64,000 nucleotides of DNA, taken from assembly GCA_019096065.1 (NCBI GenBank), contig JAGUCH010000001.1, positions 13,888,001 through 13,952,000 of the forward strand, given 5' to 3'. The notes beneath the pieces were generated by a model. The model worked only from the letters and a program-made list of their open reading frames with translations, ran no database searches and was not told the origin of the DNA. Of the stretch, positions 56,626 to 64,000 are shown piece after piece; the stretch's first letter is position 1, and every line of letters begins with the position of its first letter. Origin of the DNA: Paracyclopina nana. Taxonomy: Eukaryota > Arthropoda > Copepoda > Cyclopoida > Cyclopettidae. The position numbers were made by a program, and so were the translations under genes.

Positions 56626-59600
56626 ATGTCGGCCATTTCGGCTCGCATTGACTCGGGATACAATAACGACAACGACCCTTTGCAGGAACTGGTGGCTGCC
56701 GTGCCAAGCCAGCGAAACTGGAAAGGTATGGCGATCGCCATTCTGGTCATTCTGTCCGTCATTGGGCTCGTGGCGTTGGCAGTGGTGATCATTACACCCC
56801 CTGATCCTGGGCCTCGGTTACGAGGCAGAAGAATTCAATTACTAGATGTATTGTCTGGTCGGCTGAAGCCCAGATACTTCAACGGAACTTGGATCTCTGG
56901 TGAGTTATTGCAAACATTTCTCTAATTCCTCCCCTGTAGGGCCTAATAGCAGAATGGCATGCAAACTTCATATAATACTATATTTGCCTTATATGCGCGT
57001 CGCTCGATTAACGAGCAATCCTGCGATGATGACGTGGCAACACTTGCATTTTCTGCACAAAAGCTATAATAATGCCATGTCCAACTACAAATCTCCCTGA
57101 GGATGTTGCGTTTACGTTCCTGCCACACGACTACTAGCACAATCGAATCGCTTTTTTTCCTCTGAGCCAATTTTCTGAGCTGAGCACACACACGACAACA
57201 CACGAAAACTTTTGCTTGGCACATAAGGGATCTGAAAGAAGCATTAAGTCAGCAGCTCCCTCCTTAAAGAGTAGAAAATGAAAATAAATCAACTTAAGGA
57301 GACACTTATTCGTGTGGTCACTTTTTTAAAATACTGTCCGTGCATGCAACTTTGGATGATTTAGGATGAAAACGAGCCTAATGACCGCTAAGTGCCTCTC
57401 CTAGTATTTTGCAAATTAGCCTGTGTTCATCTACAATATTTGAGTGTGGTTCACTATAGCTGCATTAACTTTTGACTGCTACACTTTTTATCCTTGAGCC
57501 TCATGAACACACACTCAGATTTATTGCGCGGTTGGCCAGCTCGAGCCCAACAAAATTGACAACACATTTGCGAAATTGATTTACAACTCGTATTTTTTTA
57601 TAGGCTCCGAGCTCCTATTCCAAGATTCCTACGGAGGCCTCTCCGTCACAAATGTGGCCGAAACGACCACCAAAGTCTTTATGTCAAACAGCACATTTGT
57701 AAGTATGGCCAATAGCTCGTAAAGCGCTCACTGGCTCGTGAAAAAGGGAGATTGATTCGAAAGTTTTCTCAAAGTTTTTTTTTCTTTTGACAAAGTTTAT
57801 TGCTGGTGCAAAATAACGTACTTGACTTTCGAGCTGCAATTTAGTCATGATTGAGCGAGCTTTATTGCAGTATGGCTGCTCCAAGTTGGCGGCTGAAAAA
57901 CCAACATTTCTTTTCCCTTTGCAGCGGCAACTCAACTCCAACAGCTACAGCCTTTCTGGTGACTTTAAATTCGTTCTAATAGAATACAATAAAGAGAGGC
58001 TATACAGGCATAGCCAAACAGCACAATACTCACTCTACAACGTAGAAAAAAGGTAGATATTTGAGCTCGTATTTGATCTCCTCAAATATACAATGCCCCC
58101 ATATTTTTCACAGTTCACAATCCACCATTTCTTTGAGTGGCGATGCTGACGTCGCAGATCGTATTCAAATGACACAGTGGGCTCCACAAGGCCATTCTTT
58201 GGCCTTTGTCGTGGAAAATGACCTCTACTATTTAGAGGACGCATCTACCGTGGGTCCACCCAAGAGAATCACCACCACAGGGAGAAATGGCTTGATTTTC
58301 AATGGTGTGGCTGATTGGCTTTACGAAGGTGAAAAAGCTTCGATATATTAGCTTCTGTATCTAGCATTTCATCGACACCCAAAAATGGCTTAGAGGGAGA
58401 AAGCAAACTTGTTTCTTCCTCCTTTTTTGTCGCTGAGCCCTGATAAAGCAGAGAAAATTCGAAGGAGACAAAATAGTTGCAGACCAGTAGTGGCAAAAAA
58501 TAAATTGGATGCCAGCTTTGTTCACCCCAAGATTTGAGGCTAGAAAAAGCATCATCATATTCACAACGATGCATCTGGCAGCCACAGATAATAAATTGAG
58601 TAAAACGCAGAAAAAAGCCAAGCTTGATTTAGAACATGCTTAGAAAGCTCTCCTCCGAAGTGGCAGTGTGTGTACTTCGAAAATGGCATCCATTAGAAAA
58701 ATATGTCATCATATGTCAGCACCCAAGATATATGCATTTTTCAGAGGAGATTCTCAGCCAGACCGAAGCCACTTGGTTCTCCACAGATGGAAGCCATTTA
58801 TTATATGCCACTTTTAATGCCACAATGGTGGGGGAAGTCAGTTTCAAGCTCTACAGTGAGGAGGATGAGTTCCAACAGCCTCACCTCTATGGCAGAACCA
58901 AATACCTAAGATACCCCAAGGTAATTCACACGAGCGCCAGCTTCCAGAAGCATCTCACTTACTCAATTTCAGGCGGGAACCCGAAATCCTACTGTCAGCC
59001 TTTCAGTTGTCAACCTAAAGACGTTCGAACAAATCCGGATAATTCCTCCTCCTACCATAGCTAAAGTGTGAGTGATGACCTAGTGTGAGCTTTTCATTTA
59101 GGCCATGTAGTAAAAAAATACGGCTGTCATTCCAGGGATAATTACTTCACCGCGGTTTCTTGGCTTACTAGTAATACTGTCAGCATTGTGTGGATGAATA
59201 GAGTACAAAATACCTCTATAGTCGGCAAGTGTTCGCCCCCAGGATATGTGTGCCACGAGGTAATGAATAATTTGCATATATGGCCCTAATGCATAAATTA
59301 GAAAACGCAAACTTACTGCTTTCGGTAGATCTATCATGAGAAGGCTAGCGATGAGGGCTGGGTGGAAAACCGAGGTCCTCCCACGTTTTCCAAGTCTGGC
59401 GACGCCATGGTTGTCATCAGGCCGGTCCAGGATAGAAATGCTGGATATTGGCCCCAACTCGTCCAAGTCGATGTGAGAGGGAGCAGTCCGTCCAAAGATC
59501 TGCCAGTTTCCCTGACTCACGGCCAATTTGAAGTGACTAAAATCCTAGGGTGGGACGAGATCAACCACGACGTGTAAGTAGCAACAAACTGGCTCTTTCT

Positions 59601-62374
59601 AAAAGCTTTAGGCTCTTTCATGCTTCTCAAGTGTAGCGTTTCTCACGCTCAACAAGTTGAGTGTTTTGTAAACAAAGTCAGCTGACTCTACGCCTAGTGC
59701 ACGCTTTGAGCTTCATTAAGGTGAATAAGTCGGATTTTTTCTATGTTTCAGGTACTTCATGGGCACGTTGCCACAAAGGCCAGACGTGAGGCATCTTTTC
59801 AGGGTGAAAGATGCCTCCACCCACCAAGACACCTTGCCAACCTCCCACGTCTGTCTGAGCTGCAACTTCACCGTGGGCAACACCTCCCTGGCGTTCCTCA
59901 ACACCACCCTGGCTGATGTGGGCAGGAACATTTCAACTTGCCAATACTCCAGAGCCTCGCTGTCCAAAGACTTTTCTCATTACGTCCTTGACTGCATGGG
60001 ACCCGCTGTGCCACATAGTTTACTACTTTCATTACCAGATAATAAGTTAGTGCAAGTCCTAGACACCAATATGGACCTCCAAGTGATGCTAGGTCGGCTT
60101 GCGATGCCAAAAACCAGATTTTTTACCTACGATATCCTCGAGGATGCCACAGCCCCAGCCAGAGTCAAACTTTTGCTGCCCCCAGGCTTCAGAGAAGAGG
60201 AGGAGTTCACCTTTCCACTGGTTCTGAGGGTGTAAGTTTCTCCTCATAGAATTCGGGAGTAGTTTATAGGAGCTTGATTTCCCTGAAGGTATGGAGGCCC
60301 TGGAACACAAGAAGTTTCTCAAAGGTGGAGCTTCGACTGGGACCACTACTTGGCTGGCAACCGTGACTTCATAGTGGCCAACATCGATGTCAGAGGGTCA
60401 GGCTTTTCTGGGGACTCTTTCAAGCATGCTGTCTACAATGAGCTCGGCACAATAGAGGCTGATGACACCCTTCATGTTCTGAGGTGAGCTCCCAAGAGGG
60501 ATTTGCTCGGTATCCAGCTGAAATTCTCTTTCTTCAGCCATTTGGTCCAGAACATCAGCTTCATTGATGCCACCAGAGTGGCCGTGTGGGGTTGGAGCTA
60601 TGGGGGCTATTTGGCTGCGCAAATGTTGGCTGAGGACAACAAGCAACTTTTGTCTTGCGCCCTCTCGGTGGCTCCCGTTGTGAAATGGCATCTCTATGGT
60701 AACTTTGATCTACTTTATTTAAGTGTGTCATCAATAGATATCTTTTTTTAGATTCTGCCTATACTGAGCGCTACATGGGCTTGCCTGGGCCCAGCGGCAA
60801 CTGGAAAGGCTACGAGAACTCCGATTTGAGTGCCAAAGCAGTCAAGTTCTATGGCAAGAACTTCTTCTTGATCCACGGCACCGCCGATGACAACGTCCAT
60901 TTCCAGCAAAGCATGGTGCTTACCAGAGCTTTAGTCGACCACAACATTCTTTTCAGGCTTCAGGTAGGTTTCAGCTATTTTTTAGCTCCAGTCTCGCGCG
61001 GCGATCTGTAATAGGGAGAGCTTACAAAAAGAGGGACCGTCTATATATTTGCCATACTTAAATCAATGTCTTTATTTTTCATCATATTATCTCACCGCAA
61101 CTCAACTCACTAAATTCTCTCTTTACTATATTTATCAATGTGCGTTTGTTGATGACTTTTCCCCCTATGAAATCCTCATAGATATATCCTGGCGAGACCC
61201 ACTCGTTGACAAATTCATCCGGCCACTTGTACACGTCCATGGAAGACTTCTTTAAGGAATGCATGGGTCCTTTGCCAGCTTGGTTCACCACACAATGCCA
61301 AGAAGAGCACATCTGTTATGTTTGAGAAAAGAGTCTTTGCACCCTATCGGGTATTAAAGGATATTATGCTGCTGCTGCTATTACTGCTGCTACTGATGCC
61401 CCTTTAACCTCTCTGTTCTCTGCTGAAGTTGCACACTTTCACTCACTTATTTTTGAATGGCTTCGTTCGTAGACCTAGAAGATTTGGTGCTAACCCGGCT
61501 TGCTTTGATATGTTTTGCTTTCGCTTCAAAATCCATCGATGAGTAGAACCATGCTAGGTTACCTTATTCATAGAACTGATCAAATATAACCCGAGGGCTT
61601 TTGTCATGCAATGAAAAGTACACACACGAGAGCAAAATGTGAAGAGCATCTTCTACTGCTTCTGCTAGGGATGATGAAGTGCAACATGTGCAAAAAATCC
61701 TCTCTTTTTTCACTATATACACTGTGTGCTCACTGATCCTAACATACTCTGGGATGCTCACAAAAAAGACTGGAGACATGAATACGACAGTAGAAAAGAG
61801 GAACCACACATAGAACACCTTTTCCAACACGTACACAATCTGCTTCTCTCTACTTTTAGTGCCCTAGAATGATTTCTATTCTATACCTCTACTATTCTAC
61901 TATAACTACAATACAACAAAAGAGTGCTTCCCTCTTTTTCACTTTATCATCTGCAAAAATGAGCCCAGTCCCCAGTCAATGTCTTCAGTTACCTAGACAT
62001 TTTTTCATTTCCAGGTCTATCCAGACCAGACTCACAGCCTCTTGAACGTCCGACAACACCAGTACTTGGCCATGGAGGACTTTTTGAACCGAGCTTTCGA
62101 ATCGTCATCCAGCACGAGCCTGTCGAGAAACGACCACAACAACCAGCAAATGATGCCCGTCTTCGAGATGGATAACATAATGTCTCGCAAAGACAAAGAC
62201 CGTCAACAAAAGGCAAAACTCCCCCACCGAATTCATGACAAAGACAAGCATAAAGTCAATGTTGAGAACAGAAAGAAACTCAAGCAAAACAAAGAGCTTG
62301 CTGACGAGTTTGAGCCCATTGAAGATGATGGAGTCACAATTAGTGAGGACTTTGAGGAGTACCAAGGTGTTTGA
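56626..62374 (+). CDS. S9B dipeptidyl peptidase (DPP4/DPP6/DPP10 family), type II membrane protein
   Basis: Exons: 56626-56899, 57604-57698, 57925-58052, 58114-58328, 58745-58920, 58973-59067, 59136-59259, 59329-59573, 59752-60231, 60289-60483, 60538-60698, 60752-60963, then last exon 62015-62374 (or 61182-61325). All phases agree; 919 aa with the contiguous 20-residue N-terminus. RNWKGMAIAILVIL opens the single membrane span and closely resembles DPP6/DPP10. The beta-propeller follows, with DWLYEEEIL carrying the Glu pair that binds the substrate N-terminus. The hydrolase domain has Ser696 (GWSYGG), Asp775 (GTADDNVHFQ) and His807 (PDQTHSL), a complete triad as in DPP4. It should cleave X-Pro or X-Ala dipeptides from peptides outside the cell. 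An acceptor inside the first exon (TTTGCAG, 56685) lets other first exons replace the N-terminus. Whether it also binds Kv4 channels like DPP6 is unknown. Confidence 0.93.
61182..61325 (+). CDS. Alternative last exon of the dipeptidyl peptidase gene (47 aa)
   Basis: After an acceptor CCTCATAG the frame IYPGETHSLTNSSGHLYTSM continues to EDFFKECMG and ends at TGA 61323-61325. It is in phase 0, as is the end of exon 12 (60963). It is homologous to the start of the distal last exon (VYPDQTHSLL ... EDFLNRAF) and to the C-termini of DPP4/DPP6, and keeps the catalytic His. Its tail (PLPAWFTTQCQEEHICYV) differs wholly from the distal tail and has two cysteines. Use gives an 847-residue protein. It has its own ATTAAA signal 28 bases on. 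Confidence 0.8.
   Translation: MYPGETHSLTNSSGHLYTSMEDFFKECMGPLPAWFTTQCQEEHICYV
61353..61358 (+). terminator. Poly(A) signal variant for the proximal last exon
   Basis: ATTAAA, the commonest variant of the signal, 28 bases after the stop codon of the proximal last exon, followed by a GCT/GCTATTACT repeat. Confidence 0.45.
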
Positions 62375-63233
62375 ACCCAAATCTTTGTTGCATGACGTTA
62401 ACAACCCTTTAGCTTTTGAACGTTTTTACTCCAAGCTGGCTCCAATCATTCTTTCAGTATTAGATCCGGAAGCCGCTAGTTCCTCGCCGTGAGCGACTCC
62501 CTCTATATAAATAGACCCCCAAAGAATACTCTTTTTTTCCTCTTTAATTTTAGACAGGTACAACACTTCTGGGACTTTTTGCATGCTGATTTGCAATCAA
62601 AGCCCCTTGATGTGCATTGCATAACTAATTGCCTTTTGTTGACTGCTCCTCTTCAACCCCTTTTTTCCAAAGGAACTTTTTCGACGAAGGCTTCTCAAGA
62701 ATGACAACTTCCCAACCAACTCTGATTGACGATATGATTCAATCGACTGCTACGTCTCCAATCGTAGATGATGATGACGATACAATGTGATGTGTAGTGT
62801 GTATGACAGCTCAACCCTCTTAGTTGTTAAAAACCCCATTACTTTTATTATTAATCGAAATAATTGAGCATGACTTCTATCTCGTCACCCAATTACAGAC
62901 AAAAACTAACGCACATGGACGTGTCTTCCGCCGACAAATGTATAGTATATATACTACTTAGCTGCAGCAGTCGTATGATCCAACCTAAAATATGCTCAAT
63001 TGCTTGATTTGAAGACCCCGGTGATTCCCCACTACTAAAATTTTCGTGCTTAATTTATTGTGAAATAGCTACTCGTGTCATAAGTGGAGATGGCTGCATT
63101 GGCTCGGATTCCTTCAATCCTAAATCGAGCAAGTGAATCTCCTACGTGCAGTCTTCTAGCATATGTATTAAATGTAACCAAGTGTTGTTGTAACTTTTTG
63201 ATATAGCTACGTATATTAACAAAAGTGAATAAA
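62375..63233 (+). terminator. 3' UTR and poly(A) signal of the distal peptidase transcript
   Basis: About 850 bases after the distal stop end with AATAAA at 63228-63233. Short frames inside (62235-62492, 62489-62704) are in other phases and not supported. The UTR overlaps the 3' UTR of the convergent secreted-peptide gene. Confidence 0.55.
63054..63059 (-). terminator. Poly(A) signal of the secreted-peptide gene
   Basis: AATAAA on the minus strand about 200 bases after the stop codon of the small gene, lying inside the 3' UTR of the peptidase gene on the other strand. Confidence 0.45.
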
Positions 63234-63259
63234 GCGTTTAGATATTGAGTGTCCTCCTC

Positions 63260-63502
63260 TTATGATGGCCTTCTTGGGAAGAGTGGTGGCAAGTTTTGGA
63301 GGTCATTGGGTGGCAGAGGCTGTCCAGTGACGGCTTGGTGCAAAAATTGGCGAACTGGACGAGGAGAGTGCACCCACCAAGGAATGATAACTGGGTTCAA
63401 AATGGACCTTGGGTCTTCTGCAGGAAATGGGCACACAATTCCGTCCATTAGGGCAAAAGCTGCCACCACGGTCACAAAGCAAAGCAGGGAGAATTTGCTC
63501 AT
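63260..63502 (-). CDS. Small secreted proline-rich peptide (80 aa), unknown function
   Basis: An 80-residue frame begins MSKFSLLCFVTVVAAFALMD, a clear signal peptide with a hydrophobic core of about 15 residues. The rest, about 57 residues, is rich in Pro (PFPAEDPR, PLPPNDLQNLPPLFPRRPS), has a Trp pair (PWWVHSPRP) and a single Cys near the new N-terminus. An intron in the 5' UTR is likely: an acceptor AACAATTAG lies 8 bases before the ATG, with a donor GTACGC about 60 bases upstream. Pro/Arg-rich secreted peptides in arthropods include antimicrobial peptides, venom or saliva peptides and neuropeptide precursors. No amidation or dibasic pattern stands out, so I assign no function. Confidence 0.55.
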   Translation of the reverse strand: MSKFSLLCFVTVVAAFALMDGIVCPFPAEDPRSILNPVIIPWWVHSPRPVRQFLHQAVTGQPLPPNDLQNLPPLFPRRPS

Positions 63503-64000
63503 TTTCTACTCTAATTGTTAATTTCACCTTATAATCAGATAATTAGTTTGAAATTTGGAGCTGGCGTACCTTTAGTCTTGAGTGATCGTTTGGGGTTGAC
63601 AAAGACTTGAAGCCAAACTCAACTTTAGAAGCTTTGACTTAACTCTACGCGACCAGAACTGAAACTGAAGTCATTGACGCAAACCACCCGACAAGTATAC
63701 TACGCGCGTTCCGCGTCACGCCAAAATTTGTCGATTCCCCCTCGAGTAATCATCATCTGGATCTGTCTAGTAATAAGCCACAATTTGAGGTTTTCAAGCA
63801 TAAAAAGTAACAAAGAATGTACGCACGTTCTCGATATTCAAAGGATAACAAATTCGAGCGGAGAAAAGCGAGGAAGTTAAATGAAGCATATGGCTGAAAT
63901 ACCCAATGGCCTTGGTATGCTATATTCTGAAGTAGCATAACTCGTTATAGTATAGCTTGGCTTTTTTGCTTCGAGCTGTAGCCCTTGTCTTCGTGCTCGA
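63503..64000 (-). other. 5' UTR and upstream region of the secreted-peptide gene
   Basis: Contains the presumed 5' UTR exon and promoter of the minus-strand peptide gene. An initiator-like TCAGTT occurs on the minus strand near 63665. Small frames at 63674-63938 on both strands have no support. Confidence 0.35.

Noticed and set aside
61082-61312. Minus-strand 76-codon frame over the proximal last exon
   Set aside because: The plus strand here encodes a clear S9B C-terminus in the right phase, so the antisense frame is a shadow.

Overview
The window is animal nuclear DNA, most likely from an arthropod and perhaps a crustacean or close relative. Protein-coding genes are split by GT-AG introns. 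The gene set includes an arthropod-type serine protease homolog with GDGGS at the active site, an insect-type GMC oxidoreductase, and a G-protein alpha-o that reads almost like the arthropod consensus. No bacterial operon signals are present. The lineage cannot be fixed from sequence alone. I saw no virus-like or LTR element with recognisable coding parts.

Left part (1-20,000), gene-dense. The 3' part of a galactose-3-O-sulfotransferase-like gene (+) runs to 707. It converges on a catalytically dead serine protease homolog (-, 751-3353, six coding exons, 489 aa). Next come a CRE-bearing upstream region and the complete G-protein alpha-o gene (+, 5571-7631, eight coding exons, 354 aa). A Na-K-Cl cotransporter of the SLC12 family follows (+, 10343-14270, seven coding exons, 1084 aa, clear TATA box). 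A TIA-1/TIAR (Rox8-like) RNA-binding protein (+, 15255-16572, 384 aa) converges on a GMC oxidoreductase (-, 16681-19946, eight exons, 613 aa) across a short palindrome that carries a poly(A) signal. For every complete multi-exon gene I checked that the proposed exon phases add up to an open frame.

Right part (about 22,800-63,240) is best read as one very long + strand gene for an S9B dipeptidyl peptidase (DPP4/DPP6/DPP10 family). The common body lies at 56,686-62,374. Upstream, over 33 kb, are at least four short exons that begin with ATG and end in a splice donor in phase 0 (23,174; 27,995; 49,740; 54,214). A fifth N-terminus (56,626) is contiguous with the common exon, and two further candidates exist (47,972 and 55,726). 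All would join the same phase-0 acceptor and supply different cytoplasmic tails, as in vertebrate DPP6/DPP10. At the 3' end there are two homologous alternative last exons (61,182 and 62,015), each encoding the catalytic histidine region but with unrelated C-terminal tails. The protease triad looks intact. This double-ended modular gene is the most interesting thing in the window. The reading of the upstream exons as one gene is inference from phase and architecture.

Between the alternative first exons, 29.3-43.8 kb is a nest of repeats. It holds tRNA-derived SINEs ending in a GC-rich hairpin, TIR elements that carry a tRNA-like segment, several small palindromic MITEs, a perfect 50-bp inverted pair 4.4 kb apart, and degenerate tandem repeats in opposite orientations that recall Foldback elements. 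Further on are a hAT-type MITE with an 8-bp target duplication (45,435-46,230) and a palindromic MITE (48.9-49.3 kb). The far right holds a small gene for a secreted proline-rich peptide (-, 63,260-63,502), tail-to-tail with the peptidase gene.
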